64,000 bases of DNA. Source: Flavobacterium flevense. GTDB taxonomy: Bacteria > Bacteroidota > Bacteroidia > Flavobacteriales > Flavobacteriaceae. Positions within the stretch are counted from its first letter, which is position 1; each line of letters opens with the position of its first letter. The position numbers and the translations under genes were made by a program. Below are positions 7,937 through 17,555 of the stretch, piece after piece. A model generated the notes under the pieces. That model searched no databases, was not told the DNA's origin, and saw nothing but the letters and a program-made list of their open reading frames with translations. Location: positions 62,001 through 126,000 of the forward strand of contig NZ_FRCC01000005.1 of the NCBI RefSeq assembly GCF_900142775.1. The letters are read 5' to 3'.

Positions 7937-8989
7937 ATGAAAAAACATAACTTACTATCTTTCATTTTATTAGGAACGCTGCTTTCTAATTGTGGAGATA
8001 CAAAAAATAGAGAAAATACTATATTTAATTTTGATACCTCTAAAATTTCGGCACAATATCAGCCGCAACAAACGGTTGATTTGACTATTTTGAATCCAAA
8101 ATCCAAGCAAGTGGATAGCATTGTGTACTATGTAAACGATGCTAAAGTTAAAACGGTAAAAGGATTGGAGAAGCTTTCTTTTGAACTTAAAGATCAAAAA
8201 TTAGGGTACCAAAACATCAAAGCTTTAGTCTATTTTGAAGGCGAAAATGCAGAAACGACTACCCGAATTGAAGTAGTTTCGAATGTAACTCCTAAATTAT
8301 TAAAATACAAAATTGTAAATACCTATCCTCATGATACCGCTTCATTTACCGAAGGTTTAGAGTTTTACAAAGACACTTTATATGAAAGCACAGGACAAAA
8401 AGAAAATTCTTATTTAAGAAAATACGATTACAAAACCGGAAAAATATTCGAACAAATTAATTTAGAGAAAGATAAGTATTTTGGTGAAGGAATTACTTTT
8501 ATCAACGGAAAATTGTTTCAATTGACCTGGCAGGAAAAAACAGGTTTTATTTATAATGCCAATACACTAAAACTGGAAAAAACTTTTACCTATACGAAAG
8601 ACATTGAAGGTTGGGGAATGACTAATGACGGCAAATACATTTACCAATCAGACGGGACAGAGAAAATATGGAAAATGGATCCTGAAACGCAAAAAATGGT
8701 CGATTACATCAATGTTTACTCAGGAAATTCTAAAATCAAATCGGTAAACGAATTAGAACTTATCAATGGCAAATTCTATGCTAACATTTGGCAAAAAGAT
8801 GCCATCGCTGTTGTAAATCCTCAAAGTGGTGCTGTGGAAGGAATTATTGATATGTCAGGATTAAGAAAATTGATTAAAGCAACTCCGGATGATGTTTTAA
8901 ACGGAATTGCCTACAACCCTAAAACTAAAACCATTTTTGTTACCGGTAAAAACTGGGACAAGATGTTCGAAATAAGTGTTTCGGAATAA
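7937..8989 (+). CDS. Glutaminyl-peptide cyclotransferase (plant/bacterial beta-propeller type), lipoprotein
   Basis: Forms N-terminal pyroglutamate on exported peptides. The frame is open further upstream through the SRP RNA gene, but the ATG at 7937 starts a clear lipoprotein signal (MKKHNLLSFILLGTLLSNCGD, lipid Cys at residue 19), so it is chosen; the protein is 350 residues. An N-terminal beta-sandwich (about 35-120) precedes the five-bladed propeller (about 130-350). Typical motifs are SFTEGLEFYKDTLYESTGQ, YFGEGITFINGKLFQLTW and GWGMTNDGKYIYQSDGT. Anchored to the periplasmic or outer-membrane face. Confidence 0.88.
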   Translation: MKKHNLLSFILLGTLLSNCGDTKNRENTIFNFDTSKISAQYQPQQTVDLTILNPKSKQVDSIVYYVNDAKVKTVKGLEKLSFELKDQKLGYQNIKALVYFEGENAETTTRIEVVSNVTPKLLKYKIVNTYPHDTASFTEGLEFYKDTLYESTGQKENSYLRKYDYKTGKIFEQINLEKDKYFGEGITFINGKLFQLTWQEKTGFIYNANTLKLEKTFTYTKDIEGWGMTNDGKYIYQSDGTEKIWKMDPETQKMVDYINVYSGNSKIKSVNELELINGKFYANIWQKDAIAVVNPQSGAVEGIIDMSGLRKLIKATPDDVLNGIAYNPKTKTIFVTGKNWDKMFEISVSE

Positions 8990-9008
8990 TTGATTCTTAT
9001 ATAAATGT

Positions 9009-9049
9009 AAAAAACCGTCTCATTTTTTCTAGAACGAGACGGTTTTTTT
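9009..9049. terminator. Bidirectional terminator
   Basis: Stem AAAACCGTCTC (9011-9021) / GAGACGGTTTT (9036-9046), flanked by A-run and T-run on the two sides, between the convergent cyclotransferase and GDPD genes. Confidence 0.9.
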
Positions 9050-9078
9050 ATGCAAAATTTTAGCTTGTAATGATGATA

Positions 9079-9972
9079 CTAATTCAGTAGTCGTTCCGGA
9101 TAATCAGTTATTATTCCGTCTACTTTTAAATCCAGCATTTTACTAATAGCATCCTTATCATTGACTGTCCAGGGAATAACTTTGATATGCGTTGCTCTTA
9201 GTGAATCTAAAAATGCAGCATTTACCAAGAGGTAATTTGGACTGTAAATCTGAGGTTTAAAAATCAGTTGCTTAAGGTTTTTATCAATCCCGGCTTTTGA
9301 AGTTAATAAAGCTATTTTCACCTTTGGGTATTTCTTATGCAAGACATTTAAAAGATGCGGATCAAAAGACTGAATATTCATAAAGGGTTTGATTCCCTTT
9401 TGCTGAATAACATTCATCACTAAATCAACAAATTCTTCCGGTTGTGGCTGATGGATACCGTATTCTTTCTTTTCCGATTTGATTTCGATATTATACATCA
9501 CTCTTTTAAAATGATGCTGTTCAATCTCTTTTTCGACACTATCAATCACCTCAGCCAGCAATGGTTTGTATGTTTTCAGCTTTTTTTGCTGAGGAAAAAG
9601 AGGATTTCCATTAGAGCCACTATCAAACTTTTTAATGCTATCGTAATTCATCTCATATAAGCTGTAGGTTTTCTCTTTTTCTTTTGCAATAGCGAGACCA
9701 TCGGGAGTTAGCACATACAATGAAGACATAAAAGCTTCATGTGAAACCACTACTTTTTTATCTTTAGAAATCACCACATCCATCTCGATTACATCTGCTC
9801 CTTTATGGATAGCGCTTAAAAAGGCCGGAATTGTATTTTCGGGAAAATTTCCCCGATCGCCGCGATGTCCCTGTACTTCAACATGCTGTTTTTTAAGTTC
9901 TTCTTTTTTTGTTTTGCATCCAAAAAAAACTACGAAAAACAACAGCAGTACACTTATTTTATAACTATTCAT
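9079..9972 (-). CDS. Glycerophosphodiester phosphodiesterase family lipoprotein
   Basis: Cleaves glycerophosphodiesters to glycerol-3-phosphate and an alcohol. The 297-residue protein has a lipobox ending in Cys19 (VVFFGC). The GDPD active site is visible: HRGDRGNFPENT (His36, Arg37, Glu45), metal ligands Glu63 and Asp65 in VIEMDVV, catalytic His78 in VVVSHE and the Glu in MYNIEIK. Domain spans about 32-295. It starts one base after the stop of the metallophosphoesterase gene, and both follow susCD, so it is probably the last gene of that ECF-sigma controlled operon. Confidence 0.92.
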   Translation of the reverse strand: MNSYKISVLLLFFVVFFGCKTKKEELKKQHVEVQGHRGDRGNFPENTIPAFLSAIHKGADVIEMDVVISKDKKVVVSHEAFMSSLYVLTPDGLAIAKEKEKTYSLYEMNYDSIKKFDSGSNGNPLFPQQKKLKTYKPLLAEVIDSVEKEIEQHHFKRVMYNIEIKSEKKEYGIHQPQPEEFVDLVMNVIQQKGIKPFMNIQSFDPHLLNVLHKKYPKVKIALLTSKAGIDKNLKQLIFKPQIYSPNYLLVNAAFLDSLRATHIKVIPWTVNDKDAISKMLDLKVDGIITDYPERLLN

Positions 9973-9973
9973 T

Positions 9974-11548
9974 TTATAGCGTATCTATTCTGTAACTTCC
10001 ACTTGCGGTATGTGTTTTCCCAAACATATCCGTAGCTTTTATTTCCACTTTATGCGTTCCTAATTCCAGATTTGCAGGGATTTTTCCTTTCCATACATGG
10101 GTTGAAGCGGAAGGATCAGAAGATCTTCTTCCCGGCATTAATTGCTCTGCCAAATCCCATTCGTATACTAATTCTACATACGAAGGATCGGCTTCAACAA
10201 CACGTTCCATGGCTTTCCATTCGCCATTATCAACCCGGTAAACTAATTGATCGTTTTCTCCTCCCATAAAGAAATTAACATACAATGCCGATTTTGTATT
10301 TTTTCCTTTGGCAACCACTTTTGGTAAAAAAACATTCATTTGGTGTTCTTTTTCTTTTCCTGCTGCTTTATAATCAACCGTATAGGTATTACCTTTAAAG
10401 TTAATAAATGCATATCCTTTAGGAGTTCCGTCACGCATTACTGAAATAGGAATTCCTTTTTCGTCTAATTTTCCCGAATACCAGTCGCCTGAAGTTGTTC
10501 CTACATTGTAATGATGATGCGGTTTATTTTGCAGCCATCCTTGTTCTTTTCCTAAAAAATCCTGACGTTGTAAATGAGTATGTGCTGATAAAGACAAGGT
10601 ATTAGGAAAATCTTTTAGCAAAGAAAATAATTGGTCACGATCGGCATCTCTAAACGAATCATCTTTTGCATCTGGTTCACTTATTGGAATATGAAAAGCC
10701 AGTACAATCAGATTATTTTTAGGTACAAATTTCAAATCGTTTGCTACAAACTGTAATTGTTCAGGAGTAAATCCGCCCCAATAACCTTTGCTGTCTCTGG
10801 GATCCGGATATAATACATCATCCAATACAATGAAATGTACTTTTCCATAATTAAATGCATAATTAGCCGGTCCAAAATGCGCTTCGTAAGTTTCATCGGC
10901 CAAATCATCTCGGGTAGCATCAAAATTAAGATCGTGGTTTCCTAAAAGATTGTACCACGGAATTCCAACTTTTTTTACCGCTTGAATATAAGGATTGAAC
11001 AAACTCAAATCATTCCCCACAAGATCTCCCATACTAAGACCAAATGAAACATTTTTAACCCCTTCAACCTCAGCAACAATTCCTCTGTAGAAATAATCCA
11101 CTTCTTCTAAATTATAAGGTTGCGGATCACCAAAAATAAGTGCTGTAAAATCAGTTTCTTCTTTTTGAGGAATCAATGCAAAATCAACAGATTCAGGTAA
11201 TTTATCCGTAGGAGATACACCCTCAAATTTCATTTTGGGAGAACCCGAAGGTTTATGAATATAAAAAAACTGTGGTTTGTTGTTCTCGTCGATACGAACT
11301 CTGTAAGCTGCCGGTTTTATTACTGTAATAATAGCATCGTTTTTAAGCGGCAATTCATACTGCCCTTTATTATTCGAAAGTACTACTTCAACTCCATTGC
11401 TTACAGCAACATTAGCAATTCCTTTTTCGCTTTTTTCTTTCTTTCCGTTGCCGTTTTTATCTTCAAAAACAACGCCTTTTACTGTATTTTGAGCAGAAAC
11501 AGCCAGCGTAAAAAACAGCATTATACTGCTAATAATATTTTTTTTCAT
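9974..11548 (-). CDS. Exported calcineurin-like phosphoesterase (three-domain type)
   Basis: A 524-residue exported protein with signal peptide (cleavage near AVSAQ, residue 20). It has an SdrD-B-like N-terminal beta domain containing a calcium-loop-like stretch (FEDKNGNGKKEKSEKG, about 24-80), a metallophosphoesterase core (about 133-330) and a C-terminal beta domain (about 345-520). Core motifs: FGDPQ (141-143, DxQ in place of the usual DxH), GDLVGND (174-180), GNHD (203-206), His286 and SAHTH (321-325). The family cleaves phosphomono- or diesters; its place beside GDPD suggests exported phosphodiester processing. Confidence 0.88.
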   Translation of the reverse strand: MKKNIISSIMLFFTLAVSAQNTVKGVVFEDKNGNGKKEKSEKGIANVAVSNGVEVVLSNNKGQYELPLKNDAIITVIKPAAYRVRIDENNKPQFFYIHKPSGSPKMKFEGVSPTDKLPESVDFALIPQKEETDFTALIFGDPQPYNLEEVDYFYRGIVAEVEGVKNVSFGLSMGDLVGNDLSLFNPYIQAVKKVGIPWYNLLGNHDLNFDATRDDLADETYEAHFGPANYAFNYGKVHFIVLDDVLYPDPRDSKGYWGGFTPEQLQFVANDLKFVPKNNLIVLAFHIPISEPDAKDDSFRDADRDQLFSLLKDFPNTLSLSAHTHLQRQDFLGKEQGWLQNKPHHHYNVGTTSGDWYSGKLDEKGIPISVMRDGTPKGYAFINFKGNTYTVDYKAAGKEKEHQMNVFLPKVVAKGKNTKSALYVNFFMGGENDQLVYRVDNGEWKAMERVVEADPSYVELVYEWDLAEQLMPGRRSSDPSASTHVWKGKIPANLELGTHKVEIKATDMFGKTHTASGSYRIDTL

Positions 11549-11561
11549 TTTTTATCTTTTA

Positions 11562-12989
11562 TTAATTATCCCACCACACTTTAGCATTAATATCATCTGT
11601 ACCTATCATCTGCACCGCTTCTTTATAATTGTCTACATTATACAGCTGCTGGTCAGTAGGAAAAGTAAATCGGGATGGCATAACAGCATTATTTCCCATG
11701 GCTGCGGTTGTAGGCAAAACAGGTAAACCGGTTCGGCGGTATTCAAACCATTGCTGATAATCTGTAAAATACAATGCATAATATTTTTGCAGCATAATTT
11801 GTTCCAATGTTCCGTTGTATTGCACTACAGTATTATCAAAATAATTTGCCGGCATCACCGCTTTTACTTGTTCAATAGCTGCTTTAATTCCGTTTTTATA
11901 ATGAGTTTCTGCATCAGAAATCAACCCGCGTTGGGCTAATTCGGCTTTAATAAATTCAACTTCTGCATACGTTAATAAAAAGATTTGCATAGGGTTTATA
12001 ACTTGTGCCTGCATTAAAGTAGAAGCATTGTATTGAAATTGAGAATCGGCTCCTTCATAACCACTTGGTATACCTTTATATCCAATAGCATTATTTTGTA
12101 AATCTCGGGCAACTGTAGCAATAATATTCCTTCTTGGATCATTAAAATTATTAAGATTGTCTATGAAAAAGGAAGCCATTTTAGCTCCTAACGGAAAATC
12201 CTGAGGTCTTCCCCACGGAGACACATTAGGAGTCACCCCGGTAACCTGTAATATTGCCGACTCAGCCGTACTGGTAAAAACAGGATACTTTACGGCATCT
12301 TCTGCCATTGTTTTTAACTTAGCAAAAGCATTCGTTTCTGTTCGGTTAGATATTCTTAGCAGCAATCTCATATGAAGAGAATTAGTAAATTTCTGCCATT
12401 TTTTCACATCGTTATGAAACAAAATATCTTCGGCATATATCATTGCTTTAGTAGTATACATAGCATTTGCTCTCTCTAAATCGGCTAAAATAGTTTCATA
12501 AATAAACTGTTGGGTATCATATTTAGGATACAAAATACCGTCTTCAGATCGTACCGCTTCAGTCATTGGAACAGGACCAAAAATGTCCGTCAGATTAGCA
12601 TACACCAAAGCATTAAGTGTCAGAGCAATGGCTTCATAATTAGCATCCTCATATTTTTGAGCTGCCATACGCATTTCTCTGATATTAGCCAGATATTTGT
12701 AATATGTATTCCACGAAGAGTTTCCAATACCCGGGCTTACATCATAACGATGCAAACCTCCGGAAACACTCGGAAAAGGCAAAGAAACCTGCATTAAATC
12801 GAAAGTCACACTGGCGCTTCGGGTTGCGTTATGCGACGCAATTCCGTAGATTATTGGATTTAATAATGTTCCCGGGCTAATAGCCGAAATCCTGTTAGGG
12901 TCATCATTAACATCCTTAAAATCATTTGAGCAAGCTGATACTAAAAAAATCAGCGCTAAGGTTGCTACTAAATAGTTTATTCTTTTCAT
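11562..12989 (-). CDS. SusD/RagB-family surface lipoprotein
   Basis: Outer-membrane lipoprotein that lids the SusC barrel and captures substrate. 475 residues; lipobox LVSACSNDF with Cys20, then the NDDPNRIS segment common to the SusD-like_2 subgroup. The middle is rich in helical TPR-like segments (YKYLANIREMRMAAQKYEDANYEAIALTL), and the C-terminus ends in an aromatic-rich FDNT...YALYFTDYQQWFEYRRTG segment seen throughout the family. Paired with the SusC gene 10 bases upstream. The neighbouring enzymes suggest a phosphate-containing ligand rather than a plain glycan. Confidence 0.9.
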   Translation of the reverse strand: MKRINYLVATLALIFLVSACSNDFKDVNDDPNRISAISPGTLLNPIIYGIASHNATRSASVTFDLMQVSLPFPSVSGGLHRYDVSPGIGNSSWNTYYKYLANIREMRMAAQKYEDANYEAIALTLNALVYANLTDIFGPVPMTEAVRSEDGILYPKYDTQQFIYETILADLERANAMYTTKAMIYAEDILFHNDVKKWQKFTNSLHMRLLLRISNRTETNAFAKLKTMAEDAVKYPVFTSTAESAILQVTGVTPNVSPWGRPQDFPLGAKMASFFIDNLNNFNDPRRNIIATVARDLQNNAIGYKGIPSGYEGADSQFQYNASTLMQAQVINPMQIFLLTYAEVEFIKAELAQRGLISDAETHYKNGIKAAIEQVKAVMPANYFDNTVVQYNGTLEQIMLQKYYALYFTDYQQWFEYRRTGLPVLPTTAAMGNNAVMPSRFTFPTDQQLYNVDNYKEAVQMIGTDDINAKVWWDN

Positions 12990-12999
12990 TATTTTTAAA

Positions 13000-15900
13000 T
13001 TAGAAATTTACTTTTAAATTAAATCCATAACTCGCCGGTGATGGCATTTGTCCCATCTCAAGTCCCGGCAAAATAGTATCTCCGTTAAGAGCTCCTACCT
13101 CAGGATCATAAATTGGGAAATCACTTATTACAGCTAAATCCCTTCCAAAAACAGACAATTGAACTGATTCTAAATTGGTACTTTTCAACCATTTTCTTGG
13201 AAAATCATATTGAAAACTTACCTCACGCAGTTTAGCAAAAGAGGCGTCAAAAGAGTTAGATTCTATATTTGCTCTTCGGTAATAGCGTGTGTACCAGTCC
13301 GGAGTACCTGCCTTTGTGGTATTAGGAGAATAAGAACCGTCACTATTCAGGACTACACCGTCACCAATTATGAATCCGTCTTCTCTACCCATGTAAGTAG
13401 AAGTAAGTTTTCCCTGCTCCATTAATTTATGATGCGTTTGCGAATACACGATTCCACCATACTGACCGTCAATAGTTACCCCGATTCTGAAATTTCCAAT
13501 ACTAAAATTATTCACAAAACCTGCCTTCCAGTCCGGACTTGCATCGCCTATATATTGAATTTCTTCCGGATAGGCAGGCAATCCTGCTGCATCATACACA
13601 ATTTCACCTTCAGGAGATCTTACAAATCCAAATCCGTAAATAGCAGTAGCAGTCCCTCCTACTTTTGCAATAATAGAAGCTGTACCTCCTTGACCAATTA
13701 TTTGTTGCCCATTAATACCATCCGGCAAATCCATCACTTTATTCCAGTTACGCGACCAGTTTAACGAAGTTTTCCATTTAAAAACTTTTCCGTCAAAAAC
13801 CTTTCCTCCAAAAATTAATTCAATACCACGGTTTCTCACTTCTCCCGCATTTAAAATAGCATCACTATATCCTACACTCCAGTCCAGCGGTACTTTAATG
13901 ATTTGATTTTTAGTTTTACTTTCATAAACCGTTGCATCAAAATTTAATCTTTTATTCAGCATTAAAAGCTCAAAACCTGTTTCAAAACTGGAAGTGATTT
14001 CAGGCTTAAAATTCTCGTTATTCTTTAGAGAAGGTAATATTGCTGAACTTGCAAAAGCATTTTGATCGTAATATTTTTTTGTTCTGTAAGGCTCCGTATC
14101 ATTTCCTACCTGAGCAAATGAGAATCTGTACTTAAGATAGTTAATGCTTTTAGGTAAATCCAGCATTTCAGAAACAATCAAACTGGTATTTACCGAAGGA
14201 TAGAAAAAGGAGTTATTGGCTTCAGGAAGCGTACTTGATTTATCATTTCTTCCGGTAACATCAACAAACAATCTGTCTTTGAAAGAAAAAGAAATTAAGC
14301 CGTACAAACTATTTATTTTTTTGTTTCTGTCTCCGGCAGAAATATTGGGCATATTCACTCCGTTAGAAAGTTTATAAACATCCGGAACCACAAGTCCTTC
14401 TACACTGGCACTTAAACTTTTATATTTATAACTCAAAGCATTTCCTCCCACAGATGCAGAAAATGAGAAAGCTTCACTAAATTTCTTTTTGTAAGACAAT
14501 AAAAAATCGGAATTGGTTTCAGTTTTGGAAACATCCTGTCTGCTGAAATACCCCTTCGCATAACGGTTAATACTATACGGTCTGTGTTGTTCTCTGTTTT
14601 GAGTATAGGTATTAATAGCCGTTCGTACCATTAAATTCAAATTAGGAGCCAAATCAATAGTTGCCGATACATTCCCCACTAACTGATTACTTTCTAATGA
14701 ATTAGTCGCTTCATAAGCAATCAGATAAGGATTGTCGATATAAGAACTAAAAGGGTGTACCTGAGCAATATTTTCTGCTCCCTGTTCCCAAATTGGGCGG
14801 TACCAATCCAAAGGAATATTAGGTTGCTGAAAAATCATAAAATAAGCAATCGAACCGTTATTATATCCCGTTGAAGGTAAATTATCACTACTTCTGTTGT
14901 TATAGTTTACCGAAGTATTCAGTTTTATTTTAGTCGAAATCTGATAATTGGCATTTACGGCTGCAGTAATACGCTCAAAACCGGTATTAGGCATAATCCA
15001 TTCATTTTTAGAATGTCCAAAAGAGGCTCGCATAGAACCGTTTTTATCACCTCCTTGTAAAGAAATATTATTATTGATGGTGAAACCGGTTCTCCAAAAA
15101 TCTTTACGGTTGTCTTTATAAGGCTTCCATAATTGTCTTTCGGCTGACTGACCTTCGGTTACAGGATCGTACTGGTAAAAATATTGACCTTCAAAAGCCG
15201 GTCCCCATGCGGAACTGGTACCACCTGTACTGGTTCCATCAGCTGAACTTCCATAGGAATAATACGGATTTCCTTCTTTATCGAAGGATCTTCCTGTACC
15301 CTGCCCGTATTTATACTGATAATCCGGCCATCTCTGGATCACATCAAAAGTCACCCCTGAATTAAGAGTAACCCCAAAACCTTTTGCTTTTTTACCTGAT
15401 TTGGTCGTGATAATCAAAGCACCATTGGCAGCTCTGTTTCCATAAAGTGCTGTTGCTCCTGCTCCTTTTAAAACAGTAACACTTTCTATATCATCTAAGT
15501 TTAAATCCGAAATTCCGTTACCGTAATCTATTGGGGAATCCTGCCCCATGTAAGCGCTGTCTGAACCCGCTGTAGTCATTTCGGTATTTACAGGAACACC
15601 ATCTACAACAATTAATGCATAATTTCCTTTAGGATCTAAGGAGTTATTTCCTCTCAACGTGATTTGTTGCGAATTTAAAGGCCCGGAACCGGTAGAAATA
15701 ATATTTAAACCCGCCACTTTTCCTTTCAATCCTGATGACCAATTGTTAGGTGTAGTTTGTGCTAAACTCTCTGATTTTATGGTTTCCTGCTTAAAACCCA
15801 AACGTTTTTCTTCGCGTTTGATTCCCAGAGCAGTTACTACCACTTCATTCAACTCATTAGTATCCATTTTCAGCATTACTTTTACTGAAGCTGGATTGGT

Positions 15901-16449
15901 TACTTTAACTTCTTTCGAAATAAAACCTACATAAGAAATCACTAAAACCGGATTTGAAGTACTCACAGACATCGTAAAGTTTCCATCAATATCAGTCATA
16001 GCGCTGTTTTGTGTGTTTTTTTCTAAAATAGAAACACCCGGCAAAGGCATTCCCTGTTCATCACTAACAGTTCCTTTTATCGTTTTTTGAACCTGATTTC
16101 CTTTGATAACACTTACGGTATTATTGATTTTTTTAAATGTAAATCCCGTTTTATTCGAAATTATTTTAAGTACATTCTCCACACTTTCTTCTTTAGTTTT
16201 AATAGAAATGTGCTGAGAATTGCGTGCTATTTGTTCGTCAAAAACAAATGTTAACGAACTTCTTTTTTCAATAGCATCAAAAACTTCGGTAATAGAAGCA
16301 TTTTGAATATCTAAAGAAATTTTGTGTTGCTCCTCCTTCGAATACATGTTTCCTGAGGTAAATAGAGAAGTCAACATAAAGAAAATGAAAGAAAAATGGT
16401 AAAAATTTTTCTTTAATAACTGATTTAAAAATTGTACGTTTGTGTTCAT
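13000..16449 (-). CDS. SusC-family TonB-dependent transporter with N-terminal STN signalling domain
   Basis: 1149-residue outer-membrane transporter. After the export signal (about 15-37) comes an STN domain (about 42-117), a CarboxypepD_reg-like beta domain (about 122-198), a TonB-box region (NEVVVTALGIKREEKR) and a plug with TLRGNNSLDPKGNYALIVVDG (264-284); the rest is beta-barrel ending in an aromatic C-terminus (FNLKVNF). The STN domain is the part that talks to a FecR anti-sigma factor, and such a gene lies directly upstream, so import and transcription are probably coupled. A terminator-bearing antisense candidate overlaps its leader. Confidence 0.93.
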   Translation of the reverse strand: MNTNVQFLNQLLKKNFYHFSFIFFMLTSLFTSGNMYSKEEQHKISLDIQNASITEVFDAIEKRSSLTFVFDEQIARNSQHISIKTKEESVENVLKIISNKTGFTFKKINNTVSVIKGNQVQKTIKGTVSDEQGMPLPGVSILEKNTQNSAMTDIDGNFTMSVSTSNPVLVISYVGFISKEVKVTNPASVKVMLKMDTNELNEVVVTALGIKREEKRLGFKQETIKSESLAQTTPNNWSSGLKGKVAGLNIISTGSGPLNSQQITLRGNNSLDPKGNYALIVVDGVPVNTEMTTAGSDSAYMGQDSPIDYGNGISDLNLDDIESVTVLKGAGATALYGNRAANGALIITTKSGKKAKGFGVTLNSGVTFDVIQRWPDYQYKYGQGTGRSFDKEGNPYYSYGSSADGTSTGGTSSAWGPAFEGQYFYQYDPVTEGQSAERQLWKPYKDNRKDFWRTGFTINNNISLQGGDKNGSMRASFGHSKNEWIMPNTGFERITAAVNANYQISTKIKLNTSVNYNNRSSDNLPSTGYNNGSIAYFMIFQQPNIPLDWYRPIWEQGAENIAQVHPFSSYIDNPYLIAYEATNSLESNQLVGNVSATIDLAPNLNLMVRTAINTYTQNREQHRPYSINRYAKGYFSRQDVSKTETNSDFLLSYKKKFSEAFSFSASVGGNALSYKYKSLSASVEGLVVPDVYKLSNGVNMPNISAGDRNKKINSLYGLISFSFKDRLFVDVTGRNDKSSTLPEANNSFFYPSVNTSLIVSEMLDLPKSINYLKYRFSFAQVGNDTEPYRTKKYYDQNAFASSAILPSLKNNENFKPEITSSFETGFELLMLNKRLNFDATVYESKTKNQIIKVPLDWSVGYSDAILNAGEVRNRGIELIFGGKVFDGKVFKWKTSLNWSRNWNKVMDLPDGINGQQIIGQGGTASIIAKVGGTATAIYGFGFVRSPEGEIVYDAAGLPAYPEEIQYIGDASPDWKAGFVNNFSIGNFRIGVTIDGQYGGIVYSQTHHKLMEQGKLTSTYMGREDGFIIGDGVVLNSDGSYSPNTTKAGTPDWYTRYYRRANIESNSFDASFAKLREVSFQYDFPRKWLKSTNLESVQLSVFGRDLAVISDFPIYDPEVGALNGDTILPGLEMGQMPSPASYGFNLKVNF

Positions 16450-16526
16450 TAGTATGGGCTATATTTTTTTAGTCATTCAATTAAAACCTGTTTCTGTTGC
16501 AACCAGAAACGGGTTTGTTTTTTTTT
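16435..16526 (+). ncRNA. Candidate cis-antisense small RNA at the susC leader
   Basis: Read on the plus strand, opposite to fecR and susC: a -7 like TACGTTTG at 16435-16442, a predicted start near 16448, and an intrinsic terminator AAACCTGTTTCTG (16484-16496) / CAGAAACGGGTTT (16504-16516) followed by G and nine T (16518-16526). The predicted RNA is about 78 bases and covers the whole susC leader from the start codon back. There is no good -33 element. No T-run follows the hairpin on the minus strand, so it does not look like a fecR terminator. Confidence 0.55.
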
Positions 16527-16531
16527 AATAA

Positions 16532-17455
16532 TTACTTGTTATCTCTTCTTATAATAATTTTATTTTTAGTTAAATAATCGATTTTAAGTTTTTTTACAAA
16601 AGCAATACTTGCTAATATATTATCTAGTTTTTCTTCTTTAAATTTTCCATTAATTAGTAGTTGTTCCAGTTGAGAATCTTCAAAAACAATATCAACATTG
16701 TACCAGTTTTCCAGTATTTTTGCGGTTTCAGCCAGTGTGGACTGCTTTAGAATTATAATATTGCTGACCCAGGCTATTTTCTCCCGGCTTTCTTCTTTGG
16801 TAATATTAAAAACAGTATTCTTAAAATCTGCCTGTTGGTTTTTAGTCAAAATAACACGCTGTCCTGAATGGGATTTAAGTGCCACAACACCGGTAAGTAC
16901 ACTTACTTTAGTAGGAGTTGTGGAATAGGAATTGATATTAAATGAAGTCCCTAAAACTTTTAGGGTCATATCATGCATTGTGACAATAAAGGGTTTTTCA
17001 GGATTTCTTTTTACTTTGAAATATGCTTCTCCTGTGAGTTTTACATTTCGGGTCTCTTCGAATGTTTGAGGGTAAGAAATACTACTGTTTCTGTTTAAGA
17101 TAACAATACTACCATCTTGCAAAGTGATTTCTTTTTTTTCTCCTCTGTTTGTAATTTGAACAATTTGAGCAGGGATTAAAGATTGTTTTATTACAAAACC
17201 AATTCCCATTGCAAGAACTAAAACAGCTGCAACACGCATTATTTTTACGGATAGTGCTTTTTTTCTGGTTTTCCTTCTGGTGGTGTAAACTGCCTGAGCA
17301 ATCTTCTGTCCTTTTTTATCCGAAAGCAATATGATATCTGTATTGGCTCTATTTTGCATTTCATCAAAAAATGCTTCTACATTCTTTTTTTCGGCATCAG
17401 TGCAATCATTTTCGGCGTACTTTTTTGCAATGATTTTAAATTGTTCTTTATTCAA
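16532..17455 (-). CDS. FecR-family anti-sigma factor
   Basis: Inner-membrane regulator that holds the ECF sigma factor until the STN domain of the partner SusC signals ligand. 307 residues: N-terminal cytoplasmic helices (about 1-65, sigma-binding), one membrane span (about 73-90), FecR domain (about 105-215; NRGEKKEITLQDGSIVILNRNS) and a C-terminal DUF4974-type domain (about 230-305; AETAKILENWYNVDIVFED), as is standard in Bacteroidota. The only usable start in frame appears to be TTG at 17455; no upstream ATG exists before a stop. Confidence 0.92.
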   Translation of the reverse strand: MNKEQFKIIAKKYAENDCTDAEKKNVEAFFDEMQNRANTDIILLSDKKGQKIAQAVYTTRRKTRKKALSVKIMRVAAVLVLAMGIGFVIKQSLIPAQIVQITNRGEKKEITLQDGSIVILNRNSSISYPQTFEETRNVKLTGEAYFKVKRNPEKPFIVTMHDMTLKVLGTSFNINSYSTTPTKVSVLTGVVALKSHSGQRVILTKNQQADFKNTVFNITKEESREKIAWVSNIIILKQSTLAETAKILENWYNVDIVFEDSQLEQLLINGKFKEEKLDNILASIAFVKKLKIDYLTKNKIIIRRDNK

Positions 17456-17555
17456 AATAATATGATTTTAACTATAAGTCACATTTTTCAGAACAAACAA
17501 GTAGTGGAATCTTTAGTCTTAACTTTTTCTTAAAATCCCAGAAATTCCGGTAACG

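Noticed and set aside
11255..11584. Plus-strand frame of 109 codons
   Set aside because: Lies opposite the phosphoesterase N-terminal domain and has no recognisable domain.
16484..16516. Reading the hairpin as a terminator of fecR
   Set aside because: On the minus strand no T-run follows it; the nine-T run is on the plus-strand side.
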